NCBI GenBank assembly: GCA_902465105.1
Contig: CABQLM010000031.1
Coordinates: forward strand, 1 to 22,018
Origin: an uncultured Collinsella sp.
GTDB lineage: Bacteria; Actinomycetota; Coriobacteriia; Coriobacteriales; Coriobacteriaceae
DNA length: 22,018 nt
Direction of reading: 5' to 3'
Under the pieces are notes generated by a model. It had not been told where the DNA came from and made no database searches. It saw only the letters and a program-made list of their open reading frames with translations. Made by a program: the position numbers and the translations under genes. This document shows positions 1 through 7,523 of the stretch, in pieces. Within the stretch, counting starts at the first letter, position 1. Every line of letters begins with the position of its first letter.

Positions 1-394
1 GACTCGTGGGGATCTGCACAAACTTGCAGCCGCGCATGTAGGTGGCGGCCACAAAGCCGGCTACGTCGCCCACGACGCCGCCGCCGAGCGCCACGATTAC
101 GTCGGAGCGCGAGAGCTCGTGCTCGGCCACAAACTCCAGGATGGCAATGTAGGTCTCGGCGCGCTTGTGGGCCTCGCCGGCCTCGAAGGTGCAGACACTC
201 ACCGCATAGCCCGCAGCCTCCAGGCTTTGCTTGACGGGCATCTGGTAGAGCGGACCCACATTGGTATCGGTCACGATGACGGCTCGCGTGCCGCCGGCAG
301 TGGCACGAACGATCGGTCCGGTCTGCTCAAGCAAAAACGTACCGACATGTACCTGGTAGGGGCGTGCGGTATCGATATCGATGGTAATCGCCAT
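1..394 (-). CDS. aroB: 3-dehydroquinate synthase, N-terminal part (cut by window start)
   Basis: Second enzyme of the shikimate pathway, which converts DAHP to 3-dehydroquinate in the cytoplasm using NAD and a divalent metal. The visible 131 residues start MAITIDIDTARPYQVHVG at an ATG (394-392) preceded by AAAGGA on the minus strand. They contain the family's glycine-rich NAD-binding stretch VALGGGVVGDVAGFVAA (about residues 101-117) followed by TYMRG and FVQIPTS, which is diagnostic for AroB. The C-terminal two thirds, with the metal ligands, lie outside the window. The gene is 36 bases downstream of tyrA on the same strand and is most simply the third gene of an aroF-tyrA-aroB operon. No promoter of its own is visible in the gap. 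Confidence 0.93.
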   Translation of the reverse strand, partial: MAITIDIDTARPYQVHVGTFLLEQTGPIVRATAGGTRAVIVTDTNVGPLYQMPVKQSLEAAGYAVSVCTFEAGEAHKRAETYIAILEFVAEHELSRSDVIVALGGGVVGDVAGFVAATYMRGCKFVQIPTS

Positions 395-430
395 AAGCTG
401 TGGTCCTTTCGACCTGGCGTGTTGTGTGTA

Positions 431-1345
431 CTAGTTGCTTGCCTCATCATCCAAGGCACGCTTGATGCGGTCGCCCTCAGCAAGGAGGTTCTCCAGATGC
501 CGCTGGTCGCGGTTCTTGAGGGCGCGGCTGTAGGCTTCGAGTGCCTCGATCAGATGGTCGATCTCGAAGGCGAGCGCGTCGGCGTCGTCGATCATGAGCT
601 CGGACCACATCTGGGGGTTGAGGTGTGCCACGCGGGTGAGGTCGCGGTAGCTACCGGCAGAAAAACCGTGGTGAACCTGGGCGGTAGGGCTTTTAACGTA
701 GGCGTTGGACACTACGTGAGCGAGCTGACTCGTAAAGGCGATCACGCGGTCGTGCTCGGCGGCGCTGGTCACGCTGAACTTGCCAAATCCCAAGGGGCGC
801 ACCATCTCGCGCACCTGGCCCAAGAGCTCAAGCTTAAGCGCATCGTCTACCGCGGGCGGAACGAGCACGAGCGGCGCATCCTGGAACAGGTCGGCGCGGG
901 AGTGCGCGTAGCCCGAGAACTGCGTGCCCGCCATGGGATGTGCGCCTACAAAGTAAAAGCCGTGCTCGCGGGCAAGCTCAAAGGCGCGTTTGCACACGAT
1001 GCCCTTCACGCCCACGGTGTCGATCACCACGGGGCCCATGATGGCGTCGGTGTCGGTGGCGTCGGCGAGTGCCTGGGCGTGCGCCTCGAGCCACTCGATG
1101 CAGGCCTCGGGGTAACAGGCCAGCACGATGATGTCGCACTCGCCGAGCGTCTCGTCGTTGAGCTCGCCGGCGACGGTGCCCATGCTGGCGGCCGTCATGA
1201 CGTCATCGTCGGGGTCCCAAGCCAGCACGCGGACGCCCGCCTGCGCATAGCCGCGGGCAAAGCTGCCGCCGATGAGGCCCAGGCCCACAATGCCGGCGCA
1301 TTTGGGGCCGCCCTGGTTAACGCGCGCGTTTCTCACCGTACCCAT
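431..1345 (-). CDS. tyrA: Prephenate dehydrogenase
   Basis: Oxidatively decarboxylates prephenate to 4-hydroxyphenylpyruvate, the committed step to tyrosine. The 304-residue protein has a Rossmann dinucleotide motif GLGLIGGS at residues 21-28. An Asp at the end of the second strand (AWD, residue 44) suggests NAD rather than NADP; this is inference. The prephenate-site signature HPMAGTQFSG starts at residue 136. The length fits the catalytic core without a C-terminal ACT domain, and no chorismate mutase domain is fused. The ATG at 1345 is 3 bases after the aroF stop codon. The Shine-Dalgarno GGAG lies inside the end of aroF, so translational coupling is likely. The family is well recognised; substrate choice between prephenate and arogenate cannot be settled from sequence alone. 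Confidence 0.92.
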   Translation of the reverse strand: MGTVRNARVNQGGPKCAGIVGLGLIGGSFARGYAQAGVRVLAWDPDDDVMTAASMGTVAGELNDETLGECDIIVLACYPEACIEWLEAHAQALADATDTDAIMGPVVIDTVGVKGIVCKRAFELAREHGFYFVGAHPMAGTQFSGYAHSRADLFQDAPLVLVPPAVDDALKLELLGQVREMVRPLGFGKFSVTSAAEHDRVIAFTSQLAHVVSNAYVKSPTAQVHHGFSAGSYRDLTRVAHLNPQMWSELMIDDADALAFEIDHLIEALEAYSRALKNRDQRHLENLLAEGDRIKRALDDEASN

Positions 1346-1348
1346 GGG

Positions 1349-2371
1349 TTACTCCATGGTCTCTTGGCAGACGACCTCGCGGATGGCGCGGATGCGGCGC
1401 ATGGTGTCGTCGAACTGGTCGGGGGTGAGGGCCTGAGCACCGTCGGACCATGCGCGGCTGGGCTCATCGTGGACTTCGATCTCCAGACCGTTGGCGCCGC
1501 AGGCGGTCGCCGCGAGTGCCATAGGCTCAACGTAGCGGGTGTAGCCGGTGGCGTGGCTGGGGTCGGCAACGACGGGCAGGTGCGACAGGTGGTGCAGCAC
1601 CGGCACGGCGTTGAGGTCAAAGGTGTTGCGGGTGCGGGTCTCGAAGGTGCGGATACCGCGCTCGCACAGGATGACGTTGTCGTTGCCCTCGCTCATGATG
1701 TACTCGGCAGCCATGAGCAGCTCGTCAATCGTGCCGGACATGCCGCGCTTGAGCAAAATCGGGGTCTTGGTCTTGCCGACCTCTTTGAGCAGGGGGAAGT
1801 TCTGTGCGTTGCGGGCGCCGATCTGCATGACGTCAATCTTCTTGTCCAAGAAGACCTGTACGTCGCGCGGGTCCATGATCTCGGTGACGATCGGCATGTC
1901 GAGCTCGGCCGAAGCCTCGCACAGCAGGTCGAGGCCGGCGGGGCCCATGCCCTGGTAGGCGTACGGGGAAGTGCGGGGCTTGTAGGCGCCGCCGCGCAGC
2001 ATCGTGGCGCCGGCGGCCTTCACGCGGCGGGCGATGCGGATGAGGTTCTCGCCCTCGACGGAGCAGGGGCCGGCGATGACCTGGAACTGGTCGCCGCCGA
2101 TCTTGACGCCGTGGCCGCAATCGATGACGGAGTCCTCGGGGTGGAACTTGCGGTTGGCACGCTTGAACGGCTCGGAGACGCGCTGCACACGCTCGACGAC
2201 GTCCATGGACTCGAGCAGGAACGGGTCGATCTTGGTCGTATCGCCCACCAGGCCGATGATGGTCTCGTTCTCGCCGCGCGATACGTCGGTCTTGAGACCC
2301 TTCTTTTCAATCCAGCTGACGATGTGGCCGACGGCCTCGTCGCTCGCGCTCTGCTTTAAAATTGCAATCAT
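1349..2371 (-). CDS. aroF: 3-deoxy-7-phosphoheptulonate (DAHP) synthase, type I-beta
   Basis: First enzyme of the shikimate pathway, condensing phosphoenolpyruvate and erythrose 4-phosphate in the cytoplasm. The 340-residue protein has an N-terminal ferredoxin-like regulatory domain (about 1-70, MIAILKQ...) as in the Thermotoga-type enzymes. The TIM-barrel motifs AGPCSVE (100-106, with metal ligand Cys103) and LRGGAYKPRTSPYAYQG (125-141) follow, then LCERG and VADPSHATG near the end. No chorismate mutase domain is fused. I chose the ATG at 2371 because GAGGTGAG precedes it at good spacing. A longer in-frame reading to 2551 would put the promoter and palindromes inside the gene. The ACT-like domain suggests feedback control by an aromatic amino acid, known for the family. 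It leads the aroF-tyrA-aroB operon. Confidence 0.94.
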   Translation of the reverse strand: MIAILKQSASDEAVGHIVSWIEKKGLKTDVSRGENETIIGLVGDTTKIDPFLLESMDVVERVQRVSEPFKRANRKFHPEDSVIDCGHGVKIGGDQFQVIAGPCSVEGENLIRIARRVKAAGATMLRGGAYKPRTSPYAYQGMGPAGLDLLCEASAELDMPIVTEIMDPRDVQVFLDKKIDVMQIGARNAQNFPLLKEVGKTKTPILLKRGMSGTIDELLMAAEYIMSEGNDNVILCERGIRTFETRTRNTFDLNAVPVLHHLSHLPVVADPSHATGYTRYVEPMALAATACGANGLEIEVHDEPSRAWSDGAQALTPDQFDDTMRRIRAIREVVCQETME

Positions 2372-2404
2372 GGTGTGCCTCTCACCTCGATGGATAGCCC
2401 TTGT

Positions 2405-2428
2405 AAAACGGCCCGCATTGCGAGCCGT
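2405..2428 (-). promoter_or_regulatory. Palindrome just downstream of the aroF -10 box
   Basis: On the minus strand ACGGCTCGCA and TGCGGGCCGT pair with one G-T wobble around a single A, and four Ts follow (2405-2408). In form it resembles a terminator. The predicted start site from the -10 box at 2429-2434 falls inside its left arm, so an operator at the start site is also possible. If transcription starts further upstream, it could act as an attenuator. Which role applies cannot be told from sequence. Confidence 0.4.
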
Positions 2429-2434
2429 ATTATA
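2429..2434 (-). promoter_or_regulatory. Candidate -10 box for the aroF-tyrA-aroB operon
   Basis: The minus strand reads a perfect TATAAT 58 bases upstream of the aroF ATG. No good -35 box lies at 16-18 bases; the region around 2452-2457 reads ATAGTA. The promoter may therefore need an activator, or transcription may start elsewhere. Confidence 0.45.
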
Positions 2435-2459
2435 TGGTGCATGAGAGTTTATACTATTA

Positions 2460-2487
2460 AGCTCACTTTTGCGTTCTAAAGTGAGCT
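2460..2487. promoter_or_regulatory. Perfect 10-bp inverted repeat upstream of aroF (candidate operator)
   Basis: AGCTCACTTT (2460-2469) and AAAGTGAGCT (2478-2487) are exact reverse complements separated by 8 bases. The element covers the place expected for the -35 box and upstream contact of the aroF promoter, with its near edge about 25 bases from the -10 box. That position fits a regulator binding site. No T-run follows on either strand, which argues against a terminator. Confidence 0.45.
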
Positions 2488-2532
2488 GCAGGGCTGCGTC
2501 TCCCACGGAATTGCAAAGCTTTTTCTTTTCTT

Positions 2533-2562
2533 TTGTTAGCCCATGGCGCACTTGGGTATAAT
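2533..2562 (+). promoter_or_regulatory. Promoter of tRNA-Arg(CCG)
   Basis: A -35 box TTGTTA (2533-2538) and a perfect -10 box TATAAT (2557-2562) are separated by 18 bases. The -10 box ends 11 bases before the first base of the tRNA, as expected for a tRNA transcript with a very short leader. Confidence 0.75.
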
Positions 2563-2573
2563 GCCAACCGTTC

Positions 2574-2650
2574 GCCCTATTAGCTCAGGGGATTAGAGCG
2601 TCTGCCTCCGGAGCAGAAGGCCGTTGGTTCGAATCCAACATGGGGCACCA
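2574..2650 (+). tRNA. tRNA-Arg, anticodon CCG
   Basis: A 77-base tRNA with the CCA end encoded. The acceptor arm pairs GCCCTAT with ATGGGGC (one G-U). The D arm is GCTC/GAGC. The anticodon stem TCTGC/GCAGA encloses the loop CTCCGGA with anticodon CCG at 2608-2610, which reads the arginine codon CGG. The T arm is GTTGG-TTCGAAT-CCAAC. The gene has its own promoter and terminator. No attachment site or integrase is visible next to it. Confidence 0.95.
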
Positions 2651-2661
2651 TCGAACGTAAG

Positions 2662-2699
2662 ACCGTCCGAACCTCGCATGGTCCGGGCGGTTTTCTTAT
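2662..2699 (+). terminator. Rho-independent terminator of tRNA-Arg
   Basis: ACCGTCCGAACC (2662-2673) pairs with GGTCCGGGCGGT (2680-2691) with one mismatch and one wobble, around the loop TCGCAT. The run TTTTCTTAT follows. It lies directly between the tRNA and the ATPase start. Confidence 0.8.
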
Positions 2700-2725
2700 A
2701 CCGACGCGACGTGATGGGACGTGGT

Positions 2726-5443
2726 ATGGCAGTAACGGATATCGAGCGCGGACTTTCGACCGCCGAGGTCGAGGAGCGCATCGCCGCCGGTAAGATCAAC
2801 CGCAACATGGAGCTCAAGACCAAATCGGTCCGCGAGCTCATCATCGAGAACCTCTGCACGCTGTTCAATTTGATCAACGTGGTCTTGGCGATTTTGGTGT
2901 TGCTGACCGGTTCGTTTAAGAACCTGACGTTCCTGTTCGTGGTGTTCCTCAATACCGCCATCGGTGTCATCCAGTCCATGCGCTCCAAGAAGATGGTCGA
3001 TAAGCTTACGCTGCTCACCTCTAAGAAGGCCATTGCGGTGCGCGATGGCGCCGAGGTGGAGCTCGACCTGGACCAGATCGTGCTCGACGATATCATTCGC
3101 CTGGGGCGCGGTGACCAGATTCCCGCCGATGCCGTGGTGGTGTCGGGTGAGGCACTCGTGAATGAGAGCCTGCTGACGGGCGAGAGCGACCTTATCAAGA
3201 AGCAGCCCGGCTCCGATCTCATGAGCGGCAGCTTTATCGATTCGGGCCTGCTGCGCGCCCGCGTGATCCACGTCGGCGCCGACAACTACGTGGCCAAGAT
3301 CAACAACGAGGCCAAGTACGTCAAAAAAGTCAATTCCGAGATCATGAACGCGCTGAACGCCATCGTGCGGTTCGCGAGCATTATCATGATCCCGCTTGGT
3401 CTGGCGCTCTTTGCCTCGAGTGTGAGCGAGCTGTGGGATGCCGCGGGAGCCCCGGGCGATAGCGCGCTTTCGTGGTGCTTCTCCGAGCTGCTGGCCGGTC
3501 GTGTGCCTTCTTCGGCGCTGCTGTCCACGGTGGGTGCCCTGCTGGGCATGATTCCGCAGGGCCTGGTGCTGCTGACCTCGTCGGTACTCGCCATCGCCAC
3601 GGTTCGCCTGGCGCGTCGCAAGGTACTCGCGCAGCAGCTTTATTGTATCGAGACGCTCGCGCGCGTCGACGTGCTGTGCCTGGACAAGACGGGCACCATT
3701 ACCTCGGGCCGCATGGAGGTCGAGGGCACGTACCCGCTTCCGATCGAGGGCGTGGGCGCGGGGGAGGGCGATGTCGCCGTTCCCGTAGATACGACGGTTC
3801 TTGACTTTGCACTCGCCAACGTGGCGCGTGCGACCTCGGCAGATGCCAACGAGACCTGTCAGGCGCTGCTCAACTATTACGCCGACCGTCCGGTCGAGGT
3901 TTCCGAGCCGCTGTCGGTCATTCCGTTCTCGTCTTCCAAAAAGTGGAGCGGGGCCTCGTTTGCACAGGGCTCCTATGTGATGGGCGCTGCGCAGTTTGTG
4001 CTTTCGGACCGCGTCTTTACGCAGGTCGAGAATCGTGTGGCCGAGCTTGCCGACACGTGCCGTGTGCTCGTGGTGGCCCGCGTGGACGGCTTTACGCCCG
4101 ATGGCGATATGGTGGGCGAGGCCGAGCCCGTGGGCTTTGTGACCATTCGCGACGAGATCCGCGCCTCCGCCGCCGAGACTATCGGTTACTTTAACGAGCA
4201 GGGCGTGACCCTCAACGTGATCAGTGGCGACGATCCGCGCACGGTGTCATCGATCGCGCGCGTGGTGGGCATTCCGGGTGCCGATGCCTACGTCGATGCC
4301 ACGACGCTCGATACGCCGTCCAAGCTCGATGCCGCGGTGGATCGTTACCACGTCTTTGGCCGCGTGACCCCGCAGCAGAAGCGCGAGCTCGTGCAGGCGC
4401 TTAAGCGCCGCGAGCACACCGTGGCCATGACGGGCGACGGCGTCAACGACGTGCTAGCGCTCAAGGAGGCCGACTGCTCCGTGGCCATGGCAGCCGGCTC
4501 CGACGCCGCGCGCAACGTAGCCGAGATCGTGCTGGTCGACAACGACTTTGCCTCGATGCCCGCTGTGGTAGCCGAGGGCCGTCGTTCCATCAACAACCTG
4601 CAGCGTTCAGCCGCCCTCTTCCTTACCAAGACGCTGTTTTCCATGGGCCTAGCGGCGCTGTGCATTGCGCTGCCTCCGTATCCCTTCGAGCCCATCCAGA
4701 TGACGCTCATCAACTTCTTCTGCATCGGAGCGCCGGGATTTGTGTTGGGCCTGGAGCCTAACAATGCACGTGTAAAGGGGTCGTTCCTGACAAACGTGCT
4801 TAAGCGCGCTCTGCCGGCATCGATTGCGGTCATTTTGGCGGCAGTGCTCGATATCTTTGTGGCGCGCGTGTTCGGCTTTAACCAGCTCACGCTGTCGACG
4901 ATGTGCCTGCTTACCTCGTGTGCGTCGAGCGTCAGTCTGATCTGGCGCATCTCTCAGCCGCTTACGCCCTTGCGCGTGGCGCTGTTTGTGTTTGTGGTTG
5001 CCGGCATTCTGGTGGGTGTTATCGGGTTCCCGGAATTGCTGTCCATTGCCAACCTATCCATCGGCCAGATGGTCATTTTGGCGGTCATCATAGTCTTTAC
5101 CTGCTCGGTGTTCTTTAAGCTTGCCACGATGATGGACTCGCTTAAGCCGCGCCGTCGCCATTCGGCCACGGGTTTTGGTCGTGGCGTTCGCGTGCGTCTG
5201 GGGCGTGGCGGCGGCAAGGTGAGCTCGACGGGCTCGACTGCTGGGCGCATCGCCAGGCGCGTCGCTTCTGACATGGCCCAGCGACGCGATGAGCGCACCG
5301 CCCGTGATGCCGAGGCCCGCGCGCTCGAGGGTGTGGCCCAGGCGCAGCCCAAGAAAAAGAAGGGCGCCGGAGCCAAGCGCTCGCGTGTGACCAAGTCCCC
5401 CCAGGGTATTAAGGTTTCGATGCCGAGCAAAAATAAGAAGTAA
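2726..5443 (+). CDS. Cation-transporting P-type ATPase (HAD-IC family)
   Basis: A 905-residue ATP-driven ion pump of the inner membrane. It shows the actuator motif TGES (151-154), the phosphorylated Asp320 in CLDKTGT, and the hinge motif TGDGVND (569-575). Hydrophobic segments surround these in the usual P-type order. The fourth membrane segment reads GMIPQGLVLLTS, with Gln278 where Ca2+ pumps usually have the Glu of PEGL. The overall pattern is most like the CtpE-type branch (Ca2+ uptake in mycobacteria), so the ion is a guess. No N-terminal heavy-metal domain is present. Residues 807-905 form a very basic low-complexity tail. I chose ATG 2726; ATG 2714 is an alternative, and neither has a strong ribosome site. 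The gene begins 27 bases after the tRNA terminator and has no clear promoter. Confidence 0.9.
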   Translation: MAVTDIERGLSTAEVEERIAAGKINRNMELKTKSVRELIIENLCTLFNLINVVLAILVLLTGSFKNLTFLFVVFLNTAIGVIQSMRSKKMVDKLTLLTSKKAIAVRDGAEVELDLDQIVLDDIIRLGRGDQIPADAVVVSGEALVNESLLTGESDLIKKQPGSDLMSGSFIDSGLLRARVIHVGADNYVAKINNEAKYVKKVNSEIMNALNAIVRFASIIMIPLGLALFASSVSELWDAAGAPGDSALSWCFSELLAGRVPSSALLSTVGALLGMIPQGLVLLTSSVLAIATVRLARRKVLAQQLYCIETLARVDVLCLDKTGTITSGRMEVEGTYPLPIEGVGAGEGDVAVPVDTTVLDFALANVARATSADANETCQALLNYYADRPVEVSEPLSVIPFSSSKKWSGASFAQGSYVMGAAQFVLSDRVFTQVENRVAELADTCRVLVVARVDGFTPDGDMVGEAEPVGFVTIRDEIRASAAETIGYFNEQGVTLNVISGDDPRTVSSIARVVGIPGADAYVDATTLDTPSKLDAAVDRYHVFGRVTPQQKRELVQALKRREHTVAMTGDGVNDVLALKEADCSVAMAAGSDAARNVAEIVLVDNDFASMPAVVAEGRRSINNLQRSAALFLTKTLFSMGLAALCIALPPYPFEPIQMTLINFFCIGAPGFVLGLEPNNARVKGSFLTNVLKRALPASIAVILAAVLDIFVARVFGFNQLTLSTMCLLTSCASSVSLIWRISQPLTPLRVALFVFVVAGILVGVIGFPELLSIANLSIGQMVILAVIIVFTCSVFFKLATMMDSLKPRRRHSATGFGRGVRVRLGRGGGKVSSTGSTAGRIARRVASDMAQRRDERTARDAEARALEGVAQAQPKKKKGAGAKRSRVTKSPQGIKVSMPSKNKK

Positions 5444-5492
5444 CCATACCCCACAGGGTAGCTAATTTGGGACGTGTCTCTATAGTTTTGTT

Positions 5493-5594
5493 TGGGACAA
5501 GGTCATCAGTAGTGTTTGTCCCATGTTCGTGTGCCGTAACGAGCCTGCTATTCGCAACTGCCATGGGACAAACACTACTGATGACCTTGTCCCA
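5493..5594. repeat. Nested inverted repeat: two inverted copies of a 31-bp palindromic-ended unit
   Basis: Bases 5493-5525 and 5562-5594 are perfect 33-base reverse complements separated by 36 bases. Within each arm is a 31-bp unit (5493-5523 and 5564-5594) that itself begins TGGGACAA and ends TTGTCCCA, 8-bp inverted ends around a 15-bp core. A partial third copy of the motif, TTTGGGAC, occurs at 5466-5473. The layout resembles REP/BIME or small MITE-like intergenic elements. No transposase is encoded nearby. The rest of the 5444-5708 gap shows only a weak 5-bp hairpin after the ATPase and a possible TATGCT -10 box at 5663-5668. Confidence 0.8.
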
Positions 5595-5708
5595 CTGTAT
5601 CCCTTGTTGGGCTTGCAGCGATGTTGAATTGGTGCCCTGTGCCTTTAGGGGCGTAGCGATGTTATGCTCTAACCTCAATTGTTCGAATGATTCCGAAAAG
5701 AGGACGCC

Positions 5709-6863
5709 GTGATCTGCCCGCATTGCCTTAAGAACATAGAGGACGGCTCCTCGTTCTGCCCCTATTGCAATGCCTATGTTGGACCTGGTGATGGCCCCGA
5801 GCACACCGAGTTCGTGTTTTGCGACGGCTGCGGTGCCCGCCTGTCTCCGCATGACCGCACCTGCCCCAAGTGCGGCCGTCCCGCGCCGGGCATCCTTTCT
5901 AAGGACGCCGCCGCATCCGACCTGGCAGCAGGGCGTACGGCTGGTTTTCCGCGCCTGACCCAGGAGCAGATTGATACCGAGGTACCCCACGCGCCGGCCT
6001 CTGCCGCCGCGGTGCTTTCCGATGCCGCCGATCCAAACGAGACCTGCGTGCTGCCGGCCTTCGATAAGGATTTCGGTATCCCTAAGGTAGATATCCCGAC
6101 GCCGGTTTCCCTGCGCGACGATGCTCAGTCCAATAAGCAAAAGCCTAAGCGAAAGGTGCATCCCGACGAGGATGCTTATCACAAGCATAAGCGTCATATT
6201 CCCAAGCCGGTTATTGTCATAGTCCTGCTCGCGGTTGTGTTCGGCGGTGCCTATTGGTTTGTGACGGCCGACCCCCTAGGTGTCATGCCCGGGTTTTACG
6301 ACCAGTTTGGCCAGGCTGCTCGGACCACCTTCCCCACACGCCAGAAGGGCGAGGCGACTAAGGACGACGCCAAGCCCGACGATGCTGCCGAGGTGGTACA
6401 GGAGGAGACGGTCTTGACCGACGACCAGCTCTACGCCATGCTCGACGGTCTGTATCAGACTATCGTGTCGTATGGCGACGATGATCAGATCGGCGAGGTC
6501 GTCGACTCGTTTAACAGCGGATACCTGCGCACGCCGCTCTCCACGCGCCAGGAGTTGTCGCAGAGCGCTTATACCCTGCGTGACCAGATCAAAAAGACCC
6601 AAGGCGAGCTCAACAACCTTAAGGTACAAGACGATACCGTCTACGCGGATGATATCGAGCACCTAAAGCAGCTTGCCGAGTGGATGTTCGAGCGCGTCGA
6701 CATGATCTGCCAGAGCTGGGATATCTCGCTGTCCATTCCCGATGGCGAGTCGCTGAGCGCCCGCCAGAGCGAAATCTTGGCGCCCATCGCACAGGGCGGC
6801 AACAGCGCCCTTAACCAGTACGATGCCAATGTGAGCGCCTGGAAGCCGCAACCGCGTTCGTAA
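5709..6863 (+). CDS. Membrane-anchored zinc-ribbon protein of unknown function
   Basis: A 384-residue protein. Two CxxC zinc-ribbon pairs sit at the N-terminus: Cys3/Cys6 with Cys17/Cys20, and Cys38/Cys41 with Cys52/Cys55 (CDGCG...CPKCG). A linker of about 100 residues ends in the basic stretch KHKRHIPK. One membrane segment follows at about 167-188 (VIVIVLLAVVFGGAYWFV), then an extracytoplasmic, mostly helical domain with a probable coiled coil near 270-330. The positive-inside rule puts the zinc ribbons in the cytoplasm. The GTG start at 5709 is supported by AGAGGA four bases upstream. I do not recognise a specific family beyond zinc-ribbon, and the role is unknown. The same soluble/one-membrane-segment/outer-domain plan recurs in the TPR protein two genes downstream. 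Confidence 0.85.
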   Translation: MICPHCLKNIEDGSSFCPYCNAYVGPGDGPEHTEFVFCDGCGARLSPHDRTCPKCGRPAPGILSKDAAASDLAAGRTAGFPRLTQEQIDTEVPHAPASAAAVLSDAADPNETCVLPAFDKDFGIPKVDIPTPVSLRDDAQSNKQKPKRKVHPDEDAYHKHKRHIPKPVIVIVLLAVVFGGAYWFVTADPLGVMPGFYDQFGQAARTTFPTRQKGEATKDDAKPDDAAEVVQEETVLTDDQLYAMLDGLYQTIVSYGDDDQIGEVVDSFNSGYLRTPLSTRQELSQSAYTLRDQIKKTQGELNNLKVQDDTVYADDIEHLKQLAEWMFERVDMICQSWDISLSIPDGESLSARQSEILAPIAQGGNSALNQYDANVSAWKPQPRS

Positions 6864-6899
6864 TTTGTTGCCCTCCGCCGGCATAACCTGCGTGCGCAA

Positions 6900-6929
6900 T
6901 TGATGGAAGCCCGTGCTTATTGCTACAAT
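6900..6929 (+). promoter_or_regulatory. Promoter of the peptidylprolyl isomerase / TPR gene pair
   Basis: A -35 box TTGATG (6900-6905) is followed after 18 bases by an extended -10, TG-C-TACAAT (TG at 6921-6922, TACAAT at 6924-6929). It lies about 40 bases upstream of the isomerase ATG. Confidence 0.65.
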
Positions 6930-6968
6930 TCTTACAAATATGCTTTAAACGCACGAGGAAGGAACCAC

Positions 6969-7511
6969 ATGTTTGGTTTTAAGAAAGAGCTTTATACGCC
7001 CGAGTACCAGCTCGCTGGTGACGAGTGTGCGATCATCGAGACGTCGAAGGGCACGATAAAGGTCAAATTTGACGGCGAGGGTGCTCCCATCCATGTGGCA
7101 AACTTCTGTGAGCTTTCCACGATGGGCTTCTACGACGGGCTTAAGTTTCACCGCTATGTGCCCGGCTTTGTGATCCAGGGCGGCGACCCCAATACCCGCG
7201 ATATGTCCGGCGCTGACGTCGCTGCCGGCCTTGAGGGCCCCGACGGTATGCCCGGCACCGGTGGCCCCGGTTACTGCATCAAGGGAGAGTTCGCCACCAA
7301 CCCGCGCAACAGCCATGTGGACGGTGCGCTTGCCATGGCGCGTTCTATGGATCCCGATTCCGCGGGCTCGCAGTTCTACTTTTGCCTTGGCGCACAGCAT
7401 AACCTCGATTCCGGTTACACCGTCTTTGGCACCACGGTCGAGGGCCTTGACGTGATTTCGCAGCTGCGTGCCGGCGACGAGATCGTCCATGTCGAGATCG
7501 TTCACGAGTAA
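6969..7511 (+). CDS. Cyclophilin-type peptidylprolyl cis-trans isomerase
   Basis: Catalyses cis-trans isomerisation of X-Pro bonds and assists folding. The 180-residue protein is a single cyclophilin domain. The active-site motif is FHRYVPGFVIQGGDP (60-74) with catalytic Arg62, Phe67 and Gln70; then come DGALAMAR (118-125), SAGSQFYF (131-138) and the LDSGYTVFG segment. There is no signal peptide or lipobox, so it is probably cytoplasmic. The ATG at 6969 is chosen because AGGAAGGA precedes it; longer in-frame readings to 6900 would overlap the promoter. The TPR gene starts 12 bases after its stop, so the two are probably co-transcribed. Partner proteins cannot be inferred. Confidence 0.93.
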   Translation: MFGFKKELYTPEYQLAGDECAIIETSKGTIKVKFDGEGAPIHVANFCELSTMGFYDGLKFHRYVPGFVIQGGDPNTRDMSGADVAAGLEGPDGMPGTGGPGYCIKGEFATNPRNSHVDGALAMARSMDPDSAGSQFYFCLGAQHNLDSGYTVFGTTVEGLDVISQLRAGDEIVHVEIVHE

Positions 7512-7523
7512 AAGGGGACTTCC

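Noticed and set aside
119..2359. A 746-codon open frame on the plus strand opposite aroF, tyrA and aroB
   Set aside because: It mirrors the codon pattern of the real genes on the minus strand. The product is low-complexity (rich in Gly, Ala, Val, His) with no family motif. It is a high-GC artefact.
2372..2551. Longer aroF reading frame starting at 2551
   Set aside because: The added residues cover the -10 box and palindromes and match nothing in DAHP synthases; the ATG at 2371 has a strong ribosome site.
2574..2700. tRNA-Arg as an integration site for a mobile element
   Set aside because: No integrase, no repeated tRNA 3' end and no change of gene content next to it.
2624..2725. ATPase start at 2624 or other upstream ATGs
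   Set aside because: These begin inside the tRNA or its terminator. The conserved sequence begins near 2726.
5447..5468. Hairpin TACCC-CACA-GGGTA after the ATPase as a terminator
   Set aside because: The stem is only five base pairs and no T-run follows directly.
5409..6197. Small open frames on both strands across the inverted repeat
   Set aside because: They run through the repeat arms, so their peptides are translations of the repeat. No independent coding evidence.
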